From: Lachnospiraceae bacterium UBA4364
GTDB lineage: Bacteria; Bacillota; Clostridia; Lachnospirales; Lachnospiraceae
Reading direction: 5' to 3'
NCBI GenBank assembly: GCA_002393955.1
Contig: DGSK01000003.1
Span: 44,013-108,012 of the forward strand
Length of the DNA stretch: 64,000 nucleotides
Of this stretch, positions 19,645-26,814 are shown in pieces (positions within the stretch are counted from its first letter, which is position 1; each line of letters opens with the position of its first letter). The notes under the pieces were generated by a model. The model ran no database searches, was not told the origin of the DNA, and worked only from the letters and a program-made list of their open reading frames with translations. The position numbers and the translations under genes were made by a program.

Positions 19645-19716
19645 GGGAGCGCGTGGCGCGAAACAATCCGTGCGAATCCCGAAAGCTGTTTAAAGCTTCT
19701 TTGAATGAGTTGATCA
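19645..19716 (+). repeat. Dispersed intergenic repeat, copy A
   Basis: Bases 19645-19678 match 23926-23959 at 29 of 34 positions without gaps (core AACAATCCGTG). A small stem in it keeps pairing although its bases differ: GCGC-GTG-GCGC here, GTGC-GTA-GCAC there. A degenerate version of the second half (GAGTTGATCA) follows at 19707-19716. It lies between the lipoprotein and nucleotidyltransferase genes. Confidence 0.7.
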
Positions 19717-19745
19717 CAGAATAAAGAACGTGGAGGATAGAAAAT

Positions 19746-20672
19746 ATGGGTGATAAACCGACTTTAGTGATTCTTGCCGCCGGGCTTGGCAGCCGTTACG
19801 GAGGTCTTAAGCAGATCGATCCCGTAGATGCGGAAGGACACAAGATAATTGATTTTTCCATTTTTGACGCCCTTCGTGCCGGTTTCGGCAAGGTTGTATT
19901 CATAATAAAAGAGGAAAATGAGGCAGATTTCCGTTCATGCATAGGCGATCAGGTAAGCCGCAAGATGCCGGTGGAATACGTCTATCAGAAGATGGATGCC
20001 ATTCCCGAAGGAACTGTTATTCCCGAAGGCAGGGTAAAGCCCTGGGGAACGGCTCATGCTATCTACTGCTGCAGGGATGTGGTAAAGGAGCCTTTCGCAG
20101 TCATCAATTCCGATGACTACTATGGCGTGAGCGCATATAAGACACTGGCCGGTTTCCTTAACAACCCTGTTTCAAAGAAAGACGGACAGGCAGCGTACTG
20201 CATGGTGGGCTATCTTCTCGGCAATACCCTTACGGATAACGGATATGTGTCCAGAGGGTGCTGCAGGAGTGATGAAGAGGGCTTCCTCTCAAAGATTGAT
20301 GAGCTTACCCATATTGAAAAGGGGGGCGACGGAGCAGTCTATACCCTGGCAGACGGTACTACCGGCAGCCTGGGACTTGATACACTTGTATCGATGAATA
20401 TGTGGGGCTTTGAACCGTCAATATTCCCGAAGCTTGGAAAGGCATTGGATGAGTTCTTTAAGACCGGTATCGAAGCCGATCCCCTTAAGTCAGAGTGCTT
20501 CCTGCCTATAGAAGTGGGCAAAATGGTAAATGAGGGTGATGTTTCCGTAAAGGTGCTTTCATCTGAGGATAAGTGGTTCGGTGTTACCTATAAGGAAGAC
20601 AAGCCCGGCGTAATGGCATCCATTGCAGACCTCAAGGCAAAGGGGGTATATCCGGATAAACTCTGGGAATAA
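19746..20672 (+). CDS. Sugar-phosphate nucleotidyltransferase family protein
   Basis: A 308-residue protein starting 'TLVILAAGLGSRYGGLKQ', the nucleotide-binding G-x-G-x-R signature of the NTP-transferase family (GT-A-like fold). 'EPFAVINSDDYYG' supplies the usual Asp pair for metal binding. It lacks the left-handed beta-helix of GlmU or GlgC and is the short single-domain form. These enzymes activate a sugar phosphate or similar alcohol phosphate with NTP; the substrate is not predictable. GTGGAGGA eight bases upstream supports the start. It is followed 40 nt later by murC. Confidence 0.88.
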   Translation: MGDKPTLVILAAGLGSRYGGLKQIDPVDAEGHKIIDFSIFDALRAGFGKVVFIIKEENEADFRSCIGDQVSRKMPVEYVYQKMDAIPEGTVIPEGRVKPWGTAHAIYCCRDVVKEPFAVINSDDYYGVSAYKTLAGFLNNPVSKKDGQAAYCMVGYLLGNTLTDNGYVSRGCCRSDEEGFLSKIDELTHIEKGGDGAVYTLADGTTGSLGLDTLVSMNMWGFEPSIFPKLGKALDEFFKTGIEADPLKSECFLPIEVGKMVNEGDVSVKVLSSEDKWFGVTYKEDKPGVMASIADLKAKGVYPDKLWE

Positions 20673-20712
20673 AAGGGAATAAATTAAAAGCGGCGGCGGA
20701 AAAGAGAAAGAT

Positions 20713-22107
20713 ATGTATCAAGTGGATTTTGACAAACCTATACATGTGCACTTCATGGGTATCGGCGGCATAAGTATGAGCGGACTGGCGGAGATACTTC
20801 TGTCCGAAGGCTTTACCGTATCCGGTTCCGATATGAAAGAAAGCGGGCTGACAAAGCACCTGGAGGAAAAGGGTGCAAAGGTTTTTATAGGTCAGAAAAA
20901 GGAAAATATCAGTGATGGAATAGACCTGATGGTTTATACCGCAGCCATATCCCCGGATAACGAGGAATATAAAGAGGTTCTTGGCAGAGGGATACCCACT
21001 CTCACAAGGGCTGAGCTCCTGGGGCAGATAATGCGGAACTATAAGCTTCCCATAGCTGTCAGCGGAACCCACGGCAAGACCACTACTACATCCATGGTAT
21101 CCGAGATCCTTTTAAAAGCTGACGATGATCCTACCATTACTGTTGGTGGCATACTCAAGGACATAGGTGGAAACCTGCGTATAGGCTCCAACGAATTTTT
21201 TGTGGCAGAGGCCTGTGAGTATACCAACAGCTTCCTTTCATTTTTTCCCAAGGTTGAGATCATACTCAATATCGAGGAGGATCATCTGGATTTCTTTAAG
21301 GATATAAATGACATCCGTTCATCTTTCAGGAAGTTTGCTTCGCTTTTGCCTGAGGACGGCACACTGATAATAAACTCACAGATTGAAGATTACAGGGAAA
21401 TAACAAAGGATCTTTCCTGCAAGGTTATCACGTATGGCAGGGATGACAGCGCCGACTACTATGCAACGGATATTTCCTATGATGATATGGGACATGGCCG
21501 TTACACCCTGCATAAAAAGAATCCTGACGGCAGCGAGGAGACTGCGGAGGTAGCTCTTTCTGTCGTGGGCGAGCATAATATCTTCAACTCGCTGGCAGCC
21601 CTGGCAGCAGGCGATGTGGCAGGCGTGGACAGAGCGACAGCGATAGAAGCACTTAAAGGGTTCCATGGCACTGACAGGCGCTTTGAGAAAAAGGGAGAGA
21701 TCCACGGCGTGACGGTAATTGATGACTATGCGCATCATCCGACGGAAATAAGAGCTACATTAAAGGCAGCCAAAAACTATCCCCATAAAAAACTCTGGGT
21801 GGTTTTCCAGCCGCATACATATACCAGGACCAAAGCTTTTCTGGATGATTTTGCGGATGCATTGAGTGCGGCCGATGTGGTGCTGCTTACGGATATATAT
21901 GCAGCGAGGGAGAAGAATACCATAGGAATATCTTCAAAGGACCTCTTAAAAAAGCTTAAGGATAAGGGACAGGAAGCGTATCATTACAGCTATTTTGATG
22001 ATGTAGAAAATCATATCCTGCTCAATGTATCAGAGGGAGATCTGGTGATGACCATAGGCGCAGGGGATGTTTACAAGATAGGTGAACATATACTGGGAGA
22101 AAATTAA
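20713..22107 (+). CDS. murC: UDP-N-acetylmuramate--L-alanine ligase
   Basis: This 464-residue Mur ligase adds the first amino acid, L-Ala, to UDP-MurNAc in peptidoglycan precursor synthesis. The N-terminal UDP-binding Rossmann motif is 'HFMGIGGISMSGLAEIL', characteristic of MurC. The ATP-binding P-loop is 'VSGTHGKTTTTSMV'. The Mur invariant His and Asn regions are seen in 'NIEEDHLDFF' and 'GEHNIFNSLAALA', and 'IDDYAHHPTEI' and 'VFQPHTYTRT' lie in the C-terminal domain. Length is normal for MurC. A terminator follows about 110 nt downstream. Confidence 0.97.
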   Translation: MYQVDFDKPIHVHFMGIGGISMSGLAEILLSEGFTVSGSDMKESGLTKHLEEKGAKVFIGQKKENISDGIDLMVYTAAISPDNEEYKEVLGRGIPTLTRAELLGQIMRNYKLPIAVSGTHGKTTTTSMVSEILLKADDDPTITVGGILKDIGGNLRIGSNEFFVAEACEYTNSFLSFFPKVEIILNIEEDHLDFFKDINDIRSSFRKFASLLPEDGTLIINSQIEDYREITKDLSCKVITYGRDDSADYYATDISYDDMGHGRYTLHKKNPDGSEETAEVALSVVGEHNIFNSLAALAAGDVAGVDRATAIEALKGFHGTDRRFEKKGEIHGVTVIDDYAHHPTEIRATLKAAKNYPHKKLWVVFQPHTYTRTKAFLDDFADALSAADVVLLTDIYAAREKNTIGISSKDLLKKLKDKGQEAYHYSYFDDVENHILLNVSEGDLVMTIGAGDVYKIGEHILGEN

Positions 22108-22220
22108 AACTTCAGTAAAATCAAGGCTTTCCGGGCTTCAATTGACATTTTTGACGAATTTTAACATTTCCCGCAGCGTAATTTTGGGAAGATTTTTTTT
22201 AACAAAAATGATGTTGATGA

Positions 22221-22247
22221 AAAAGTGCGCAACTACGCACTTTTTTT
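22221..22247 (+). terminator. Strong terminator between murC and the primosome operon
   Basis: AAAAGTGCG (22221-22229) pairs perfectly with CGCACTTTT (22236-22244), six-base loop, followed by further T residues to 22247. The flanking A and T runs could also let it work on the opposite strand. Confidence 0.93.
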
Positions 22248-22260
22248 GATTTTTTTGGGG

Positions 22261-22278
22261 TTATCCACATTATCCACA
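22261..22278 (+). promoter_or_regulatory. Two abutting perfect DnaA boxes
   Basis: TTATCCACA occurs at 22261-22269 and again at 22270-22278 as an exact head-to-tail repeat. This nine-mer is the consensus high-affinity DnaA box. The pair lies about 47 bp upstream of the -35 of the DnaD/DnaI operon, which suggests DnaA-dependent control or a DnaA-titrating site. Confidence 0.75.
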
Positions 22279-22324
22279 TCGGCACAAACCCTTATTTTAT
22301 GCGGTGTTGTGTACATTGGTCCGG

Positions 22325-22352
22325 TTGATTTTGGCACACAAGGTGGTATACT
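22325..22352 (+). promoter_or_regulatory. Promoter of the dnaD/dnaI-like operon
   Basis: TTGATT (22325-22330), 16-bp spacer, and TATACT (22347-22352) with a TGG extension at 22344-22346. The predicted start is near 22359, about 45 nt before the first in-frame ATG. Confidence 0.7.
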
Positions 22353-22401
22353 TTTTTTGCGGTGAAGGGCATGCATATAAACATGCCTGTTTCATCCGGA
22401 T

Positions 22402-23796
22402 ATGCCACAGGCATTTATGCTCCGGCGTGAGCGGAATGCAATGGCTGTTATGACTAAACTACAAGGGGATACACGGACAGCTATGTCGGAAATTAGTCTT
22501 ATCGCTGATACAGAAAGCGGCGTTACGGAATTATCAAATATATTCATAGAGCATTACATGAGCGATGCCAATGAAGTCCAGCTCAAGTTATATATATACC
22601 TTCTCAAACTCCGAAGCACAGGGAGCAGTGTGGAATTTTCGGATATAGTGGATTTTCTGGATTTTTCCGAGAGGGATGTTATGCGCGCTCTCCACTATTG
22701 GGAGGAGAAGCGGCTTATATATGTGGGATACAGGAGGGATCTCTCCGGTGAGGATGATATACATAGGTCAGGCAGGAGGAGCTCCCGGGCATATGCAAAG
22801 AAGGCTGAATCCATAAAGTCGATCCGTTTTGCGGATCCGGCAGAGCTTCTTTACCGTTTGGATGCAGACAGTGACAGACTTATGAGCGTGGGAGAGGAAG
22901 AAACGGTTGATGATCATGATGCCGTAGATCAGGATTGCTATTCAGAGCGTGCAGTGGAAAAAGATTTAGCAGCTCATGCACAGGATGAAGGATGCAGTGA
23001 AGATGCCGCTTCTGCTGATAAGGCTTCTTTACGCGGTACAGCTGAGAATGAAAAAAGTGAGAAAGATATGGAAATGGATCCGGACAAGATAAAAGGCGCA
23101 TATACAGTTGCGGATGTAAAGGAATATAAAAAGAGCAAGGATGCCAAGACACTTGTTACGGCAGCGCAGCTTTATTTCGGAAGGCCCATGGGCAGCACTG
23201 AGATTACATCCATTATGTTCCTTTCATACAGTCTGAAGATGCCCTCCGATCTGATCGACTATCTGATGCAGCACTGTGCCGAGAATAAAAAAGAGTTTTA
23301 CGCTGTGGAAAAGACGGCCCTGCAGTGGTATGAAAACGGCGTTGACAGCGTTGAAAAGGCCAAGGAATTCTGCCGTATGCAGATAAAGGCTCCTGATGAC
23401 AGAGAGCGTGCTGTGCTTTCGCTGCTTGGAAGAAACGGAAATTTCGCACAGGGCGAGCTTGATGCCGTGCACAGATGGTTTACGACATACGGTTTTTCTG
23501 AGGAAATCATCAGGGAAGCCTGCAACAGGACCGTTGTGAATGTTGAGGATCATCGCATAGCCTATGCGGAAAAAATACTGAAAGACTGGTTCAACAGCGG
23601 TGTCAGCGTAGTTGGGGATATAGAATCCCTTGATGAAGAGTACCGAAAAAAGAAGGAAGTTGCGAAGGCTGCATCATCAGCCCGTACTCCGTCCGCCGGT
23701 CAGGCAAAGGCCGTGAAAAAGAATGGAACATTCGGTAATTTTGAAGAAAGACAGGATGATTACGATCTTCTCGTGAAGAAGCTTTCGAAGAAATGA
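22402..23796 (+). CDS. DnaD/DnaB-like primosome protein
   Basis: This 464-residue protein has an N-terminal winged-helix-like region ('EVQLKLYIYLLKLRS', 'VEFSDIVDFLDFSERDVMRALHYWEEKRLI') typical of DnaD domain 1. An acidic low-complexity linker (~145-235) follows, then two DnaD C-terminal-type helical domains ('SLKMPSDLIDYLMQHCAENKK', 'TTYGFSEEIIREACNRTV...KILKDWFNSG'). DnaD proteins act in primosome assembly and help load the replicative helicase. The next gene is a DnaI-like loader, as expected. Start is uncertain: in-frame ATGs at 22402, 22441, 22450 and 22483 all lack a good ribosome site. Confidence 0.88.
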   Translation: MPQAFMLRRERNAMAVMTKLQGDTRTAMSEISLIADTESGVTELSNIFIEHYMSDANEVQLKLYIYLLKLRSTGSSVEFSDIVDFLDFSERDVMRALHYWEEKRLIYVGYRRDLSGEDDIHRSGRRSSRAYAKKAESIKSIRFADPAELLYRLDADSDRLMSVGEEETVDDHDAVDQDCYSERAVEKDLAAHAQDEGCSEDAASADKASLRGTAENEKSEKDMEMDPDKIKGAYTVADVKEYKKSKDAKTLVTAAQLYFGRPMGSTEITSIMFLSYSLKMPSDLIDYLMQHCAENKKEFYAVEKTALQWYENGVDSVEKAKEFCRMQIKAPDDRERAVLSLLGRNGNFAQGELDAVHRWFTTYGFSEEIIREACNRTVVNVEDHRIAYAEKILKDWFNSGVSVVGDIESLDEEYRKKKEVAKAASSARTPSAGQAKAVKKNGTFGNFEERQDDYDLLVKKLSKK

Positions 23797-23809
23797 TTCA
23801 CCAGCCGAA

Positions 23810-23990
23810 AGTACTTTCTCACACGCAAGCTTGCTTGCGGTGGGAGAAGAGTACTGGAGGCGCCACCCTCATGAGGACGAAGTGGAGCCTAAGCTCCACG
23901 AGAGTCCGAATGTGGGTAGGATTGTGGGAGTGCGTAGCACGGAACAATCCGTGTGAATCAAAAAAAGATACTTTTGGCGAGTTAGTCATA
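23810..23990 (+). repeat. Highly structured intergenic element with dispersed-repeat copy B
   Basis: Between the DnaD-like and DnaI-like genes are three consecutive stem-loops. The first (23810-23855) joins AGTACT arms and continues into a long stem around CGCAAGC/GCTTGCG. The second (23865-23917) has stacked stems: GTGGAGC-CTAA-GCTCCAC, then a GAA/GAGA internal loop, GGAC/GTCC, a GA/GA internal loop, and ACCC-T-CAT with ATG-T-GGGT. The third (23919-23950) has GGATTGT/ACAATCC outside and GTGC/GCAC inside, and overlaps the 34-bp repeat shared with 19645-19678. The tail ACTTTTGGCGAGTT is shared with 18970. An ORF across the region (23793-24023) is not credible. Confidence 0.7.
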
Positions 23991-24000
23991 AGGAGAACAG

Positions 24001-24999
24001 ATGCTTACCGGCAGACAGTATGACAAGATAAAACTGATATATGAGGAACGCCGCAGAAACAGGGACAGGCTCAAGCTTAAGCGGCAGACGGAAGTGTTCG
24101 GAAAGCTTCCCGGCTACAGGGAGCTTGATACTGCTATCCGCAATCTTTCAATAAATACGGCGCTTAAGTCTTTCGATATAGAGGACGAAGAGGAACGCAG
24201 GCAGTTTACCGGTGCTACGATACTCAGGATGCGCCAGATGGAGAATGAAAAGAAGCAGCTTCTTTTAGCGGCCGGATACCCGGAGGATTATCTGGATCCC
24301 CCTTATGAGTGTCCGGACTGTAAGGACACCGGCTATATAGGAAATGAAAAGTGCAGCTGCCTGCGTCAGCTTGAGATAGAGCAGTTATATGAGAGTCTGA
24401 ATATGAAGGCGTGGCTGGACGGGAAGAGCTTTGATCTTGCCGACGAGTCATATTATGAGGGCGAAGACTTAGAGAATTTCCACTACGTCCTGGAAGTCAG
24501 CCATGAGATGGTGGATCACTTTGATGAGGACCACAGGGGCATGGTGCTGTACGGGAATGTGGGTACCGGCAAGACTTTTATGGCAGGGTGTATCGCCAGG
24601 GCGCTTATGGAGGAAGGATATCTGGTGCTTTCCTTCAGCGCATCGGGGCTTTTTGAGCAGATATCCAATGCAATGTACGGTTCAAATAAAAATGAGCTTA
24701 ATTCTTTAAACGAGATGCTGTATAATTGTGACCTGTTGGTGATAGATGATCTGGGAACGGAGTATCCCAATGATTTTACCAAGTCCTGCCTGTTCAGGAT
24801 ATATAATAAGAGACTGGACAGCGGCAAACCGATCCTTATCACTACGAATATGTCTCCTTCAGTTTTAAAGGATACTTATACCGAGAGATTTGCCTCCCGT
24901 CTGTTTTCTGTTGACAACAGGCTCTGCGAGATGACCGGAAGGGACATAAGGGGATTGAAAGCCTTAAGGACCAGGATGGCGGAGTTAAACGGCAGCTGA
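24001..24999 (+). CDS. DnaI/DnaC-type replicative helicase loader (AAA+ ATPase)
   Basis: A 332-residue AAA+ protein. An N-terminal helical region leads to a zinc-binding cluster 'YECPDCKDTGYIGNEKCSC' (residues ~99-120), then the ATPase core with Walker A 'GNVGTGKT', Walker B 'LLVIDDLGTE', sensor-1 'ILITTN' and an Arg-finger region 'RFASRLF'. This is the architecture of DnaI/DnaC-like loaders that place DnaB helicase on origin DNA. The ribosome site AAGGAG lies just after the structured intergenic element, so folding of that element could influence translation. The cognate DnaD-like gene is upstream in the same orientation. Confidence 0.93.
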   Translation: MLTGRQYDKIKLIYEERRRNRDRLKLKRQTEVFGKLPGYRELDTAIRNLSINTALKSFDIEDEEERRQFTGATILRMRQMENEKKQLLLAAGYPEDYLDPPYECPDCKDTGYIGNEKCSCLRQLEIEQLYESLNMKAWLDGKSFDLADESYYEGEDLENFHYVLEVSHEMVDHFDEDHRGMVLYGNVGTGKTFMAGCIARALMEEGYLVLSFSASGLFEQISNAMYGSNKNELNSLNEMLYNCDLLVIDDLGTEYPNDFTKSCLFRIYNKRLDSGKPILITTNMSPSVLKDTYTERFASRLFSVDNRLCEMTGRDIRGLKALRTRMAELNGS

Positions 25000-25236
25000 T
25001 CGGGGTGCCGGGCTGCATTGGCTTACTGCAAAGGCCTGCTATAAAGAATTGTTACACGAGCTTGCTGCCCGGATCTGCCATAGGGGCCTGCCATACAGGC
25101 TTACGATATTGACTTACGATAAAGAACGATTTCAGGGAAAGCAATAAACGGATTTCCATGGCAGATCGATCCTGCCATTGAAAATATAAGGAACTGTTAC
25201 AAACAGCGAATCTCACATCAGAAAGAGAGGAAAACT
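25000..25236 (+). promoter_or_regulatory. Intergenic region before prs with repeated CTGCCAT motifs
   Basis: CTGCCAT occurs at 25075-25081, 25088-25094 and 25172-25178. The last forms a perfect inverted repeat with ATGGCAG at 25158-25164 around ATCGATC. CTTACGATA is also directly repeated near 25100 and 25113. No terminator with a T-run or convincing promoter pair was found. Confidence 0.45.
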
Positions 25237-26427
25237 ATGTCGCCTGTATCAAAAGATGAGATCAGAAATCTTAACACCATTCCCGTAGGCTCACTGGGAC
25301 TTATACCCCTTGAAGGATGCAAAGCCATGGGAGAAAAGGTAGATCAGTACCTTGTAAGATGGCGTAAAGAAAGGGAAAACGAGCACGCCGACACACTGGC
25401 ATTCTCGGGCTATGAAAGGGAAACATACATACTGAATGCTGCTGTTCCACGTTTCGGCTCGGGTGAGGCGAAGGGCATAATAAAAGAGTCAGTCAGAGGT
25501 ACGGACCTTTTCCTGATGGTGGATGTGTGCAATTTCAGCATGACATATAAGCTTTTCGGTCAGGTTAACCACTATTCCCCTGACGATCACTATGCAGATT
25601 TAAAGAGAGTGATCGCCGCAGTAGGCGGCAAAGCAAGAAGGATCACTGTGATCATGCCTTTCCTTTATGAGAGCAGACAGCATAAGCGTACTGCAAGAGA
25701 GTCGCTTGACTGTGCATATGCTCTTCAGGAGCTTACGGCAATGGGCGTTGACAATATCATAACATTTGACGCTCATGATCCCAGGGTTCAGAATGCTATT
25801 CCCCTCAAGGGATTTGAGACTGTGCAGCCTGCATACCAGTTCATCAAGGCTATGTGCAGGAAGCACAAGGATCTGAATTTCGATGTGGATCATATGATGG
25901 TGATAAGCCCGGATGAAGGCGGTATGAGCAGGGCTATATACATGGCTAACGTGCTCGGTCTGGATGTGGGTATGTTCTACAAGAGACGTGATTATACCAA
26001 GATCGTTGACGGGCGTAATCCCATTGTGGCCCATGAGTTTCTGGGCTCCAGCGTAGAAGGCAAAGATATGATCATCGTGGACGACATGATCGCTTCCGGT
26101 GAAAGCATGCTGGAGGTTGCGAAGGAGCTTAAGAAGCGCAAGGCAGGCAGGATATTCTGCTGCTCGACTTTCGGTCTTTTCACTAGCGGGCTTGATCTTT
26201 TCGACAAGGCATACGAAGAAGGAACGATATGCAGCATCCTTACTACCAATCTGATCTACCAGACACCTGAACTGCTCAGCCGTGACTGGTATATCAACTG
26301 TGATATGAGCAAGTATATTGCATATATAATCGATACACTCAATCACGACGTATCAATAAGCGATCTTCTTGATCCCAGTGAGCGTATCCAGAACCTGATC
26401 ACAAGGTACAAGGCTGAAAATTCGTAA
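25237..26427 (+). CDS. prs: Ribose-phosphate pyrophosphokinase (PRPP synthetase)
   Basis: This 396-residue enzyme makes PRPP from ribose 5-phosphate and ATP for nucleotide, His and Trp synthesis. The PRPP-binding loop is 'DMIIVDDMIASGESMLEVA'. Metal and substrate regions appear in 'TFDAHDPRVQNAIP' and 'VISPDEGGMSRA', and the flexible-loop-like 'MPFLYESRQHKRTARESLDC' is present. At 396 residues it is longer than the ~315-residue Bacillus enzyme, with an N-terminal extension and internal additions, matching the longer form common in Clostridia. AGAGAGGA upstream supports the start; a strong terminator follows. Confidence 0.93.
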   Translation: MSPVSKDEIRNLNTIPVGSLGLIPLEGCKAMGEKVDQYLVRWRKERENEHADTLAFSGYERETYILNAAVPRFGSGEAKGIIKESVRGTDLFLMVDVCNFSMTYKLFGQVNHYSPDDHYADLKRVIAAVGGKARRITVIMPFLYESRQHKRTARESLDCAYALQELTAMGVDNIITFDAHDPRVQNAIPLKGFETVQPAYQFIKAMCRKHKDLNFDVDHMMVISPDEGGMSRAIYMANVLGLDVGMFYKRRDYTKIVDGRNPIVAHEFLGSSVEGKDMIIVDDMIASGESMLEVAKELKKRKAGRIFCCSTFGLFTSGLDLFDKAYEEGTICSILTTNLIYQTPELLSRDWYINCDMSKYIAYIIDTLNHDVSISDLLDPSERIQNLITRYKAENS

Positions 26428-26515
26428 ATCCGGATTCTGAAAATTGACTGTCTGGATGCGGTTGAGCATGGGGCAGTCTCATGTAAGAACATGAGGGTTA
26501 TGACATAGTAAAATG

Positions 26516-26557
26516 ACCGGCAGCAGCTGAATAAATTCGGCGGGCTGCCGGTTTTTT
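26516..26557 (+). terminator. Rho-independent terminator after prs
   Basis: ACCGGCAGC (26516-26524) pairs perfectly with GCTGCCGGT (26544-26552) and is followed by a run of T residues. Confidence 0.92.
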
Positions 26558-26561
26558 GTTC

Positions 26562-26725
26562 CTTTTCACATAAGAAAACCGGTGCTTTTCAGCTTGGATT
26601 TGTACAATATTTTGGGTACTTTTCACAAGATATGGTGTATTTTGTGAAAAGATACCACAAAAATCAAAAAAATAACAAACTTTTTTGTGAAAAATATTCA
26701 CATTCGCTTTTTCCTATGCTATAAT
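26562..26725 (+). promoter_or_regulatory. glgCD promoter with repeated TTTTCACA/TGTGAAAA operator motifs
   Basis: The promoter is TTCACA (26697-26702), 17-bp spacer, and TATAAT (26720-26725) with a TGC extension. The -35 is one arm of the palindrome TGTGAA-AAATA-TTCACA (26686-26702). Upstream, CTTTTCACA occurs at 26562-26570, and a long inverted repeat joins GGTACTTTTCACAA (26615-26628) to TTGTGAAAAGATACC (26642-26656). Several copies of one half-site around the -35 suggest binding by a dimeric regulator; its identity is unknown. Confidence 0.65.
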
Positions 26726-26740
26726 ATCTTTCGTTAAGCA

Positions 26741-26775
26741 GTAACCATTCGGGACGGGGAGTTTTGAATGGTTAC
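26741..26775 (+). promoter_or_regulatory. Hairpin in the glgC leader RNA
   Basis: GTAACCATTC (26741-26750) and GAATGGTTAC (26766-26775) are a perfect 10-bp inverted repeat with a 15-base G-rich loop. It lies 10-20 nt after the predicted transcription start and 40 nt before the glgC ATG, without a T-run. It may act as an mRNA-stabilising or regulatory hairpin, or as a DNA operator. Confidence 0.6.
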
Positions 26776-26814
26776 GTTAAGTATTCATTTTCAAAAACAG
26801 CATGAGGTGACGAG

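Noticed and set aside
23865..23917. Hammerhead ribozyme in the structured intergenic element
   Set aside because: CTCATGAGGACGAA resembles a hammerhead, but the required CUGANGA core is altered and the GAAA and NUH cleavage site are missing.
23793..24023. 76-codon ORF between the DnaD-like and DnaI-like genes
   Set aside because: It crosses the three stem-loops and the dispersed repeat and overlaps both genes; its sequence is explained by the structured element.
26686..26702. CRP/FNR site at the glgC promoter
   Set aside because: TGTGA and TCACA are separated by seven bases instead of the six of a classical CRP site, so the palindrome is reported without naming a regulator.
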